From the NCBI GenBank assembly GCA_014218235.1, contig CM024761.1, forward strand, positions 87,607,968 to 87,671,967: a DNA stretch of 64,000 nt. The letters run 5' to 3'. Origin of the DNA: Colocasia esculenta (taxonomy: Eukaryota; Streptophyta; Magnoliopsida; Alismatales; Araceae). A program made the position numbers and the translations under genes. Below the pieces are notes generated by a model. That model searched no databases. It was not told the DNA's origin and was given only the letters and a program-made list of their open reading frames with translations. Below are positions 9,043 to 20,110 of the stretch, piece by piece (within the stretch, counting starts at the first letter, position 1; each line of letters opens with the position of its first letter).

Positions 9043-11847
9043 TACCATGACAAAATCTGTATACACCTGCAAATTTAACACATAAATTATTAGTACAAGA
9101 TATTATCATTAAAATACGAGATACTGGCGGCAGTGGGGCCGAGAGGTGACCTCCGAGGCCACCAGTGACGAGGACTACTTCCGTGCCTATGCACGGAGGT
9201 ACGAGGCCCAGGTGTATAGGGGGACCCGACGACCGGTGAGTGTTGCTAACTTAGCCCTTTTCTAAATATTTTAATCATTACTTCCTTGGCTAACCTGTCC
9301 TGTGTTTGCATCTCGACCCCGAGGGCCGGATCGCCTCTCTCGAGGGCATCCTCCACTCCACGATCTAGTAGAGGGATGACCTCCAGTGGACCGTGACTGA
9401 GCTGGTGAGTGCTCTACCTCTTCTCTCTCTTATGCTTAACTTCAATTAACTGACTCCTGTGTTCTTCTCTTGTAGCATGCTGAGCTGGAGTGGGCCCAGT
9501 AGATGGTGGGCAGTGTTTCCACCTCCTGAGACAAGCTTTGCCACTCCGTGCTGGAGGATCAGTTGGCATGTGACGGCCCTCGTTACACCGGTACGGTTAT
9601 ACCAACCCACGTTGGTATAGCGAGAGTCCTCACAGTGGGACATTTACCCAACGATACAAACAGCTGAGATACACGCGAATATATATAACAGAGTAGCGGA
9701 AGTAAAAGAGAACTATCTCCATTCATTCATCATCCACATTAAACATACATGCAGTTTACAATTTGCAAAAAGGAACTAAAATTCACATGATTTAAATTCT
9801 GAAATAGAGATACAAAATGTCCACATATTACATTCCTTTAATGATAAGCCTAATACAATGTCCAAGTACATACTAAGAAGTACACAATCACAAGGATCTC
9901 AAAAGCTGGCTAGTCTCCACGCTCGGAGTCTGTCTCCACTGCCTCCTCCGAGGGTACGGTGTCACCAACTAGACCTGTACGCCGAAGCAAGGAGTGAGTC
10001 CAGGGACTCAGCAAGTAACACTATGCATGATATACACGTACAAGTCCTAGTGGTTTCTACAAGCACATATACAATTAGCAACACATAGCATGCTAGTCCA
10101 TTTAAGTTTTCAACCTATCATGAAGGTTCTACAATTTTATACATAACGCATGCTTTCAGACTTCAAAAATATAACATTCACCTATCACATGGTCTCTAAT
10201 CCATTCACTTGTGAACTTTAACCTTATAAAGAACCAAACATGAGAGTTATCAACATGGACAATTTACATACATGAACGGGGAACGTAGTTAGCATGGATT
10301 CCACATGTTCTTAAGTACCTACATAACTTTTTCACATGCTTTAGGTTGCTGATTTCACATGGTTCAAAGACTATAAACCTACACATGAAAGCTACAACGT
10401 GGCTTAGAACATAACATATGAACACTCCATCATGCCACTTTGCACACATACTCATTAATTGTTCCTAATCATGGATTCTAAACACTTTGCACACATAAAC
10501 ATGGAATTGCTAACATGCATTTGCTGAATTCATACGGTTTCAGATTTAGCCTCACATGATTTCAATACACATTTTACACATCTAAAATTTCACATTTTCT
10601 CTTTACACAATTTCCTCTTTTTACATAGTTACACCTTACACATACACATTCACATATCACATACACATTTACACATGGTCACATACACTTTACACATATT
10701 TTAGGTGCCGTGACACATAGTCCAAACCACCAAAGAAGGACACATTCACATCACATAACACATAGACACCATCTAGGCAATTCAATGGTGACTCTTGGAC
10801 TGCGCAGACCGGGAGAACAAGTCTCCACCCTAACCAGTGGTACTTGTCCACCTCCAGGATTTCCCCCTAATGCCCTTAGGGTCACTTAACACAATGAACT
10901 TTCTCAGGGGGACTTTTCCCTGATACAGCTCCACTGCCTTCTCGGAAGCAGTATCACATTGGCACAGTTTACACTTTTACACATTTAACATTTTACACAT
11001 GGTTTTACACTTGGCACTCTTCATTTCATTCACACTTTCTTACTCACATGAACTCCTCTGTTTTCCTAACATGGTACTACAGAGTTTTCAAGATTCAACA
11101 CATAGTAAACACACCAATCATGCTGGTTTAAACAAAATAAAATCACATTACTATCATATGTACGAATTATTCACAATTCACATGAAAACACATAACTTTT
11201 TATTTTCTGTTCCAATTAACCTGAAATTTTAACCACATGCTGTTTTCGGGTTCAAAATCATACCCTCAATTTTTCAGATTTTTCTGAGCTAAATAGGATT
11301 TACAGAAAATCAAACACCTAATTAGCACATTATTCACAATTTACGTTAACATGGAATTTACACATCATGCAATTTACCACTTGCTGTTTAGCCATAAGCT
11401 ACCAACATTTGCATGAATTTAGAGTACAACATTTCCCTAATTCATACATCTATGGATTTAACACTACGAATCATTTTTGCATACTTCTATTCTATCGAAC
11501 CGAAACTATTAACAAATTGCACAATCATGGATAAGTTTCCTAAATTTGCAAACACACATGCTGACCCACAATCTTCATGATTAAACCGAAATCAAGGCAT
11601 TCACATTAATCTAAATCCTGAATCATGGGTTTTGCAAAATGGTCTACAAGTCATGCTCACATGTTTACAAGATATTATTATCCACATTTGCCAACACAAC
11701 TCACATACATCCACAACCAAAATGCACAATATACATAGCTTATAGGGATACCATATATCCTCATCACGAAAATCATAACGAAATTATCGTATAAGAGGGA
11801 CAGAACAGCTCACTGTTCTGTCCTGAAGAACTAGACGGCGGTCTCTG

Positions 11848-11906
11848 GCCGCTGACTCAGAGTCAGCGGCAGGGTCGATGGACGCCAAGATCATCACAGG
11901 CGTCCA
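11848..11906. repeat. Palindromes in solo LTR G, first cluster
   Basis: A perfect 11-bp inverted repeat around one central A (11848-11870, arms GCCGCTGACTC/GAGTCAGCGGC) is followed by TGGACGCC at 11879 and its exact inverse GGCGTCCA at 11899, offset 20. Confidence 0.8.
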
Positions 11907-12511
11907 GGGACCTTGCCGTTTACTCAGGTCTGTGCAGAAACACAGACCCGAGCTCTGAAATTTGGGTGAAATGGAGGGTCTAGGACTCGAGGGAAATTCC
12001 ATAAAAATCATAAAAACCTCCTAGACTCATACGGGGATACCATAGATAGGTCACTTGCCTCTCTAAAAATCCTCCAAGAGTTTTATGGCTCGAAGAAGAC
12101 CTCCTTGGGCAGTTCCAAGAAGTTGCAGAAGCACCTCCAAGATCGCCTTCCTCCGAGCTCCTGGGTGATCTCCACGCCGAGGGGATGATGGGGAGGCCTT
12201 CCCCTATGCTTCAGCTCCCTCCTTGATGCAGAAGATCTCCAAAACCAGTTTCAAGGGGTCGGATTTTAGGGGTTCAAACTGGGTTTTTCTCACAGATAGC
12301 TCTAGGGTTTTTCTTTCTCACCTCTCTCCTCTTGCAAGGGTGAAGGGGAAGAATGGGGTGAGCCAATTCGGGTTCAGACCTAAAGAGGGTCTTTCCCCCA
12401 CTCACTAGGGTGATGGGACACCCTCAGAGCCGTTGGGGGACATCCCCCAATGGTTGCCATGCCTTGTTTCAGAAGATAGCAGCTCTGTTGCGCATGCAGG
12501 CCAGAGAAGTT

Positions 12512-12553
12512 GACGTCCAGATCGCTGGACGCCGGAGTTAGTGTTGGCGTCCA
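12512..12553. repeat. Palindromes in solo LTR G, second cluster
   Basis: GACGTCCA at 12512, TGGACGCC at 12526 and GGCGTCCA at 12546. The last two repeat the offset of 20 seen 650 bp away at 11879/11899. Confidence 0.75.
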
Positions 12554-13250
12554 GGGTTGGACGCTAACACCACCTCAACGGCCTGGGGATTGATGCCAAA
12601 AGGTCCTGCGGCCAGAACCCTAATTTATGCAGAAAACCATGCATACCAAGCTTCTATACATGCCATATGTACATGGTATTATATTCACACTATCATCATG
12701 CAATACATGCATTATTTACGTTTAATATAAACACATGCACACGTATTTATACTATTTTAATATCCACGTAAATACGTACATACATACTCAACACAATATA
12801 CACACATAAATACGAAAAATACGACGGAAATTCGAGGGTCTTACATGGCAGCAACAGTGGCCCGAGCGGAGGAGGCCATGGGCCAGCTACGCGAGTGGGT
12901 GAGTTATTAATTTCATGCCGCTTGTACTTTAAGTTTCTCTTATTGACACATGTTTTGACTTACAGGAAGTGGAGCTGAGAGACTCTCTAGCGCAGACGGC
13001 TGCGCTAGAGATGGAGATGGCGGAGGTGCACCTAAGCCCCTAGGCAGACGAGGCGATGGGACTGCGTCGGGAGATGTACGAGCTCCGATTGCAGTTGGGG
13101 AGCGAGCGACAGACCGTCCTGGTGCTCAGGGCAGAGATGAGGGGGCTGGAGAGAGCCCTATCCTTGGTTGGCTGCAACCGGACATCGGCTAGCAGAAGCG
13201 GTGCCCCTAGCGCCTCAGCGGGGCACTACCTGACGGGTTCCTCCGGATGA

Positions 13251-14697
13251 TGGAGGAACGAGGAGGAGGAACGACGACAAGGGAGCGGCTGAGGGGAGCA
13301 TGACGGGATCGAGGGAGATGGCCCCTCCACCCTCTCGCCCGCTTGAGGGTACAGGGGAGAGCGGTTGAGGATTTGTACTCTTTTCACTTTTTGTTTATCA
13401 TGTATCATAATGATGATGTAGATATGGAATGGAAAATGGAATCTTTTTGTTATAGAAATGTGATTGTGTGATAGTGACGAATGAGATACAAGCGCCGCTT
13501 TCTTTCTTCTACTGCGACCTGCACACTTAAGAAGACCATGGAAACAAGTTAGATATGTTCTTCGACTTAGCCCCTTGCCTTAAGCATGACGAGTGACCAA
13601 TCTTGATAAATGGTCAAGGGGCTAAGCCTTATTAAGTAGGCAAAAAGACATAAGTAAATAAATGACATGCATGAATGAATGAGTAAAGTATTTTTGGGAT
13701 TTTGAAAACATTCAATTTTTTTGGGGTTTTGAAATCTTTGATTTTTTTGGAATTTTGAAATATTTAATTTTTTGAGTTTTTAAATATTTGATTTTTTGTA
13801 GTTTTAAAATATTTGATTTTTTAGAGTTTTAAAATATTTAATTTTTTGGAGTTTTGAAATATTTAATTTTTTGGAGTTTTGAAATATTTGATTTTTTTTG
13901 AAATTTTGAAATATTTGATTTTTTTGGAGTTTTGAAAGACGTCTAAAACCGACGTTAGCCCTTCCTAAAATAAGGCGCGTGAGACGGAAGGTACTCGCCC
14001 TTTTGGGCCACAACACATAGACCAATTCAAACCGCTAGTTAGGAATCTTGGTCACTTCCCCTTTCGTCGAGGACTTTACTAAGGAATGATCTACGTTTTA
14101 GGGGTGACATGCCATGGGCGACTACCCCTAGTTGATAGCGCGGCTACTTAGGCCATACCCGATCTTATAGAGGGAAATGGAAGACTATTTAAGGAAAGCC
14201 TAATGTAGGTTTAAGGATGTTGGGTTTGGCTTCTTCCGGCAGCATACCCCTCAAAGATTAGGTCTGTTGCGTAGGGACTTTGTGGGCTTTTCTTATGGAT
14301 TTGTACTATCTGAGGCATGCATACGACCAGGCTCATGAGTGTCCGCGGGGACTTTGCCACTCTTTGCCATGCCCCTATTCTATCATATATTTTTCTATCT
14401 TTTCTTTTCTTTTTTTTTTTTTCATTTCTTTGCTTTTGCTATTTGACCCTCCCTGTTTGAGACTTCCTCTTGTTAGGGTATGCTTAAGGTTGATGACCTC
14501 GCCCTCATGACCCTTACCCCTACACTTCAACCGATTTAGGAGAGAATGACCATTGCATCGCTTAAGTAGGGCCTACGTAGCTACAATACCTACTAAGTGC
14601 AGCTGCCCGGGCTTGCCGTGTGTATGTGTTAGTCCTTCCTTAGAGCAACCCTTGATGATTGGGGAAAGGACTTCAGACTCTTAGCACGGGGTAATCC
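13251..14697. other. Non-coding 3' region of element F
   Basis: Between the PMD stop and the end of the antisense integrase I see no coding sequence. It holds a 25-bp minisatellite (13704-13933), a pyrimidine-rich run at about 14390-14420 and otherwise unique-looking DNA. Tat-lineage elements are known for long, fast-changing 3' untranslated regions with tandem repeats, which fits. Confidence 0.6.
13704..13933. repeat. AT-rich minisatellite, about nine units of 24-27 bp
   Basis: Units resemble GAAATATTTGATTTTTTGG followed by AGTTTT. Nine units in a row differ by T-run length and single substitutions. Confidence 0.85.
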
Positions 14698-15872
14698 CTA
14701 ATCTAAGTGTTGTGGTCTCACACCTATAAACCTAGGGGTAAATCTCTTGAGGTACAACCCATTCCACAGATGTGACAATTCTGCGCCCTCAACATTGATT
14801 AGGCGGTAGGCATTTCCTGGATACACCTCTTTTACAACATATGGACCTTCCCAATTTGGTTGTAATTTAGACCTTGGACCTCCAGGTTTGATAAAAATGT
14901 GTTTTAAGACCATATCACCCTCTTGGAATTTTCGTTCAATTACCTTCTTTTCAAAAGACCTTGAGATTCGCCTTTGATATGAGAGCACATGATCGGCCGC
15001 CATTAGTCGCCTTTCATCTAAGAGTTCCAATTGAACTAGAAACACCTCTCGGCGTTCATCAAGATTAAGTTCCTTATCAAGTTGGACTCTTAGTGTAGGG
15101 ATCAGGATCTCGTATGGAACTACGCCTCCATCCCATAAGTGAGAGCATACGAGGTTTTCCCAGTGGGAGTACGGACAGAGGTACGGTAAGCCCATAGAGC
15201 CTCTATTAGTTTTTCTTGCCAATCCATGAATTTATGCAATTCACAAGTTTTCTTCAAGATTTTAAGAAGGGTTTTATTAGTTGCTTCAGCTTGGCCATTG
15301 CCTTGTGGGTAATATGGAGATGAATGATGCAGAGTGATGTTGTATTTCTTACAGAGGTCCTGAAGTTCGTGTAAGATGAATTGTGGCCTGTTGTCTGTGA
15401 TGATGCTGCTTGACACTCCGAACCGCGAAATAATATTCTTCATGATAAAGCAGCACACTGTGGATGCTTTGATTTCTGTGAACACTTTTGCCTTTCCCAC
15501 TTGGTGTAATACTCAGTTGCTGTTAGGATAAAGGATTTTTGTTTGATTTGAGCATATAGGATCACCAAGGGGGCCAACAATATCAAAATCCCACATGGAG
15601 AATGGCCAAGGTGTGGAGAGTGGATGAAGTGAGGATGAAGGAGCATGAATTTTATCAGCATAGAGTTGGCATTTGACACACCTACAGATGTAGATGGCAC
15701 AATCTTCTTCTAGGGTTGGCCAGTAGTAGCCCGACCTAATGATCTTCTTAGCAAGCATCTGACTGTTGACATGCCCTCCGCATTCACTAGCATGGGCTCC
15801 TTCCACCACTTTCCAAGCTTCGTCATCATTAAGACATCTCAACAGAACTCCATTAAGAGCTCGCTTGTACAA
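14698..15872 (-). pseudogene. Element F integrase
   Basis: Three overlapping frame segments. 15513-15872 carries the zinc-binding HHCC region (HASECGGHV, then CRCVKCQ) and the first core aspartate region (WDFDIVGPLG). 15120-15500 carries the rest of the catalytic core: SSIITDNRPQF and HSSPYYPQGNGQAEATNK, with the second Asp and the catalytic Glu. 14698-15222 is the C-terminal DNA-binding region (GDMVLKH, GPYVVKEV, LKRF). Integrase inserts the element's cDNA into the genome. At least two frameshifts break it. No chromodomain follows, as expected for Tat. Confidence 0.88.
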
Positions 15873-16126
15873 AACTTCTCCAACGACTGTGTACCTTTGG
15901 CGGCTCTTCTTATGGCCTTGCGATCGTCCGAATTTGCCCCTTCGGGATACGACCCATCTTTACAATACTACTCAATCTCAAAATACCATGGCAATTCTTC
16001 TTCATCTATGATTTCCTCGAGCTCAGCCAACATGATTTGTTGTATTCCTCTCTTCCTAGCCCTCTCTTCTAAGGTTGTCCTAAGGTTCTTGAACCAAGGA
16101 TCTTGGGGAAATGGAACATCAAGCTG

Positions 16127-16495
16127 TTAGACGACAATTGTCTCGGTCCGATGGTTCAAAGGGAAGGATAGAGAAGAAGCTAGTGACGCCAAGGCGTCAG
16201 CCAAGATGTTTTGTGAGCGAGGAGTATGGACATAGATAAGCTTGCGGAATTGCCTTGCCAACAACGTGACCAAATCTTGATATGGCTTAAGCTTTGGGTC
16301 ACGAGTGCGGTAAGTTGAGAGCACCTGCCGCAGAACAAGTTGAGAGTCTCCTATGATTCTAAGGTGGGATGCACCCAGGATATAAGCACATTTAAGACCA
16401 GCCAGGAGAGCTTCATACTCAGACATGTTGTTAGTGGCAGAGAAGGTGAGTTGAAAGGCGATGGGGATGGTAATACCCTCCGGGGTGAGCAGCAC
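16127..16495 (-). pseudogene. Element F second (archaeal-type) RNase H
   Basis: A 122-residue segment with FSATNNMSEYEALLAGLKCA, LRIIGDSQLVLRQV and QNILADALA, which carry the Glu and Asp residues of the RNase H fold acquired by Tat/Ogre elements in addition to the usual one. It sits between the first RNase H and integrase, the canonical Tat order. The first strand with its catalytic Asp is broken upstream near 16500-16560. Confidence 0.82.
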
Positions 16496-16579
16496 GGCTC
16501 CAATGCCCCGTCCCTAAGAATTGAGTGCACCATCGAAATGAAGGGACCAGAAGGGATCTTTGGAGATGACCAAGAGCTC

Positions 16580-17017
16580 TTAATCAAGAAATTCCTCCCG
16601 GATGGAATTGCAGTGAGGGAGTGGCAAATGGGCAAGGTGCTCGGTGATGGCATATCCTTTGATGGCCTTTTGGACCATAAAAGAGATGTCGAATTCGGAG
16701 AGGAAGCTCTGCCAGAGCGCAAGCCGATCAAAGAGGATAGGTTTTTTTAAGAGGTACCTGAGTGGATCCATCCTCGAGATCAACTTGACCTCGTGGGCAA
16801 GAAAGTAGTGCTTGAGTTTTTGAACTACCCACACGAGTGCGGCACAAGTTTTGTCCACGGTGGTGTACTTGGACTCTGTGGTGTTGAAAAGTCTAGAAAG
16901 ATAGTATGCTGCCCTTTCTTTTCCAGATTCATCGTGTTGTGCAAGGACAGCACCTAGGGAGTCCTCAATGACTGAGAGATATAGGATTAGTGGTTTCCCA
17001 GGTACAGGAGGTTGCAA
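16580..17017 (-). pseudogene. Element F RNase H
   Basis: Contains LILYLSVIEDSLGAVLAQHD, AAYYLSRLF, KTCAALVWVVQKLKHYF and the following SRMDPLRYLLKKP, the standard gypsy RNase H order. It would remove template RNA during cDNA synthesis. It overlaps the RT segment in another frame, so a frameshift near 17000 separates them. Confidence 0.82.
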
Positions 17018-17766
17018 AATTGGGGATTCATGAGATACCTCTTCAAATTATCAAAGGCTTCTCGGCATTTGTCATTCCATTCGAACATTGCCCCTCCTTT
17101 CAAGAGATCATAGAATGGGCGGCATCTTTGTGAATACTGTGATATGAATCTTCTAATGAATTTCAAACTCCCAATCAAACCTCTTAGTTGTGAAATATTC
17201 TTTGGAGGCGGCATCTCCGTGATAGCCTTAGCCTTGTTTGGATCGATCTTAATTCCCCACTTACTAACTATAAAGCCTAGCAACTTTCCTGATGGTACCC
17301 CGAACACACACTTCTTTGGGTTCATTCTCAGTTGGTATTCCCTTGATCTTTGCAACACCTTGGTGAGGATCTCGGGGTGTTCTCTCCTGGTTCTTGACTT
17401 CACAAAAATATCATCCACGTACACTTCTACATAGACATGCATCATATCGTGGAAGATAGCCATCATCGCCCTTTGATAGGTAGCCCCGACATTCTTTAGC
17501 CCAAACGGCATGACTACATAACAGTATGTGCCCCAGGGCATGGTGAAGGAGGTTTTCTCTTGATCTTCAAGAGCTAGATAGATTTAGTTATAACCAGAAT
17601 ACCCATCCATGAATGAGAGGGTCTCATACCCAGCAGTGTTATCAATCAATACATCAATGTGAGGAAGCGAGAAGTCATCCTTCGGACATGCCTTATTTAA
17701 GTCCCAGAAGTCAATACAGATTCTGACCTTTCTGTCCTTCTTCATGACCAGGACTATATTTGCCAC
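16987..17766 (-). pseudogene. Element F reverse transcriptase
   Basis: 17584-17766 encodes the N-terminal fingers (VRICIDFWDLNKACPKD, FMDGYSGYN). 16987-17541 holds the palm: YVVMPFGLKNVGATYQRAM and the catalytic YVDD, then LRMNPKKCVFGV and LRGLIGSLKFIRRFI. An in-frame break near 17541-17584 (the GYSGYN region reaches a TAA) separates them. The polymerase motif itself is intact. Confidence 0.88.
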
Positions 17767-17783
17767 CTAGTTCGGATAAAGCA

Positions 17784-19453
17784 CTACCCTAATGAATCTG
17801 GCTTTGTGGAGTTTGTCACCTCGTCTTTCATCTTCAGGGCTATAAGTGGGTGGAATCTTCTGAGTTTTTGCTTTATGGCCTTTGCCCCTTCTTTCAACAC
17901 AAGTCGGTGCTCCACTAATGAGGGGTCTAGGCCAGGCATGTCCTCATATGACCAAACAAATGTGTCTTTATACTCCCTCAGAATTTGCACTAGTTCCTCT
18001 TCTTCATCAGGAGGGAGGTTTGCTGAAATCATCACAATCCTGGTATCTTCTTATGTTCCAAGGTTGACTTCCTTAGTAGGTTCATCCACTGCCGTCATAG
18101 GCTCATCAAATCTTCTTACGCCACTAGCGTACATCTTGGAAATGTCAACTACTTTGCTATCCTCTTCATCGATTGGGTCCTCATCATTCATGATTTCATA
18201 GACACCAAACCCGTCGTCTACAAACACCCCATCCTGCACAACTTCTTCATCTAACACCAACGCCTCTTTTGTGAACTCCTCTATTAACAATAGTGCTTGA
18301 CATCACTGAGCTAATTCTTGAAGGTATCTGAGGGGAATAGCCTTGCCCCGCTACTTTCTAGGGCGATGTTTGGACTTGGTGGATGGTGGGTTGACCTGAC
18401 TCTCTACCCTAGACTAGCCTAGACTAAGACTAGACTCTCCTACGTTAGATGCCTCTACTTGACTAGACGACCCTACAGGACAAGTTGAGGACATGGGGTC
18501 CTCGAAGAGGATGGCTCCTAATGAAGGAGTGGAAGGGGAAGTCCCAGTGGAGGGGTGCCCCTGATCAAGAGGGTGAAGGAGGTATGCCGGATTCTCGACC
18601 TCAACATGCATTTGAAAATCGACATTTTTTTTGGAGACCAGTGGAGAGCATGCAACACGAGAGAGTGATATCGTAGTCGCTTGGATCAGACTGTAGAGCA
18701 GCGAAGACTGTGTGTGGGAGGCCAGAAGTGAGGATGCTGTGCGCAACTGCCAGGAGTTGGGGAGACAATTGAACGATTATGGGAGGGGACAAAGGAATGA
18801 GACTGGGGAGGATGGAGCACAGGAGTGATGGATGGATGGCTAGGCATGCCTCTCCACAGCTCGTCCACCGTCTTCCCTTCTTCTTAAGGAATGTCTGGCT
18901 CTCCCACGTCTGTGGCGTTGCTCATCAACTACCACTTGGACGTGATGGATGTGGGAGGATCTAACAGTTCAGCTGCGGCTGGCGGCCATGTTCTCTCTTC
19001 TTCCCAGAATAGATGGCTGAAGGCTATAGTGATGTCTTCCATGTTGAACGAGTTATACCATTCAGCCTCTTGGTCCCTTGTCTTTCTTCTTTTCCTTGGG
19101 TGCAGTGTTTCCAATGCCTTGTATGTGAGCATGGGGGCCATGTGTCGAGAGAAACTTTTGCCATGTACATCATGCTGTGAAAGCTCGGCTTCGACCAGCA
19201 CAGTATTATACCGAGGTTGGGTTGGGCCTCCGATAAAAAGACACCATAGTGTCCATGTGAGTGGTTGGCAGTCAGCTTTAAGAGTGGATGTGCTGGATGA
19301 CCACGGCTTGGACTTCTCCCTGTACAATGTCTGGGATAGGCTTGGTAATATCTTGCAGTTTTGCCCCTAGACTTTTTCCTTCTTCATAGCCTAGCTTCAT
19401 CATGATCTGCCACCCTTAGTATTTAGTGGCTCCTTCCTCTTGACTGCATTGAC
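17784..19453 (-). pseudogene. Element F linker between protease and RT
   Basis: 17784-18035 gives VQILREYKDTFVWSYEDMPG, the conserved stretch directly before gypsy RT. 18051-18290 is very acidic. From 18300 to 19453 I find only scattered open frames (for example 18929-19327 on the minus strand) and no domain I recognise. In legume Ogre elements, also Tat lineage, an intron lies between protease and RT; a decayed equivalent could be here but I could not fix splice sites. Confidence 0.55.
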
Positions 19454-20110
19454 TTATGCAGGACTGGCCTCTTGTTTGGAGTGGAATGAGTAGGCCCAAG
19501 GATAGTTAATGTCCAGCACCGAGACAACAGGCTTGTTGGTGGGCCATACGATTGGGAGGAGGGTATCATTGATGGTGTCGACCGTGTGAGCAGTGGCTAT
19601 GCTTTTGACCTTGATAACCCGTCCTTGGAAAGGGAACTTCAAGCATTGGTGTGAAGTGGATGGTACAGCCCCCAGTGCTTCTAAGCATGGGCGCCCCAGG
19701 ATGGCCTTGAACATGGGGTCTATATCAAGTACACAGAAATCGACAGTGACGGCTAGTGGCCCCAGTTCGGCTTGTACAGTCACCATGCCGTGGCAAGATC
19801 TTCTGGAGTTGTCATATGCGGCTATGGTGGTTGGTGTCGGTCTTAGCAGTCCTTACGACACATCATACACCCTTAGAGTGCTCAGTGGGCAGACATTAAT
19901 TGATGCCCCAGTGTCGACCAGTGCTGCCCCTACTGCTACATGGTTGATGACTAAGGTGACATAGAGTGGGAGCCTCCTGACTTCTGGGGGTGCTAGTTCG
20001 TTTTCAGCAAATGTGATGGCCGGCCCACGAGTTACCATGGCTAGTGCACTTGGTAGTTTTTCGATAAGCATGTCCTCATTCACCACTACCCTTTGCAGGA
20101 AATTTCTCAA
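19454..20110 (-). pseudogene. Element F aspartic protease
   Basis: 19853-20110 carries LPLYVTLVINHVAVGAALVD then TGASINVCPLSTL, the retropepsin active-site DTGA loop. 19454-19786 carries the C-terminal flap and hydrophobic ILGRPCLEALGAVPST. The two parts are in different frames, broken near 19790-19850. Confidence 0.82.

Larger units (their letters stand above)
7490..9118 (-). repeat. copia LTR3, truncated solo LTR in PMD intron 3
   Basis: It starts TGTTAGGATCG at 7490, matches LTR2 in order and content (nine-G run, conserved hairpin, hairpin array, TATA box, palindrome pairs) and stops near 9118, about 135 bp before the end expected from LTR2. No gag or pol flanks it and no target-site duplication matches ATGTG at 7485-7489, so the right end was deleted after or during solo-LTR formation. 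PMD exon 4 resumes directly after it. Confidence 0.85.
9569..12845 (-). repeat. Solo LTR of chromovirus-like family G
   Basis: A 3,277-bp LTR, TGTGACGG at 9569 to TTACA at 12845, flanked by the direct repeat TGGCA (9564-9568 and 12846-12850). Read on the minus strand it starts TGTAAGACCC, like the LTRs of D and H, and a block near 10790-10960 (ACCAGTGGTACTTG, CCTCCAGGATTT) is the reverse complement of a block in LTR D (about 44400-44480). There is no internal region, so it arose by LTR-LTR recombination. It splits PMD exon 6 without changing the flanking frame. It contains ACACAT-rich low-complexity DNA and palindromic motifs at 11848-11906 and 12512-12553. Confidence 0.9.
5935..13250 (+). 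pseudogene. Plant mobile domain (PMD, MAIN-like) pseudogene, seven exons
   Basis: Exons by frame and splice signals: 5935-6119, 6475-7174, 7251-7412, about 9120-9235, about 9312-9404, 9476-9568 joined to 12851-12898, and 12966-13250. Exon 2 holds the PMD core: LLLWGHMIPTLEDVARITGL, then LPLLEDL and GSYAWGAALLAYLF; exon 3 starts VWAYYYLPSL. The last two exons encode a charged coiled-coil tail. Introns 2, 3, 5 and 6 show GT and AG ends; intron 4's acceptor is unclear. At least nine stops (mostly TAG) and two LTR insertions kill it. PMD proteins of the MAIN/MAIL family act in plant gene silencing and growth; related domains also occur inside transposons. It lies antisense beyond the pol of Tat element F, so I infer a captured extra ORF. 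Exon 1 frame is uncertain: the ATG frame ends at 6123, while a second frame ends in-phase at the donor. Confidence 0.8.

Noticed and set aside
16340..16750. Plus-strand ORF of 136 codons opposite the F RNase H region
   Set aside because: Antisense shadow of RNase H coding sequence; no start context or domain.
18485..19370. Plus-strand ORFs at 18485-18676, 18779-18964 and 18891-19370 as a host gene inside F
   Set aside because: No domain or splice structure recognised; the opposite strand shows Tat linker-like composition.
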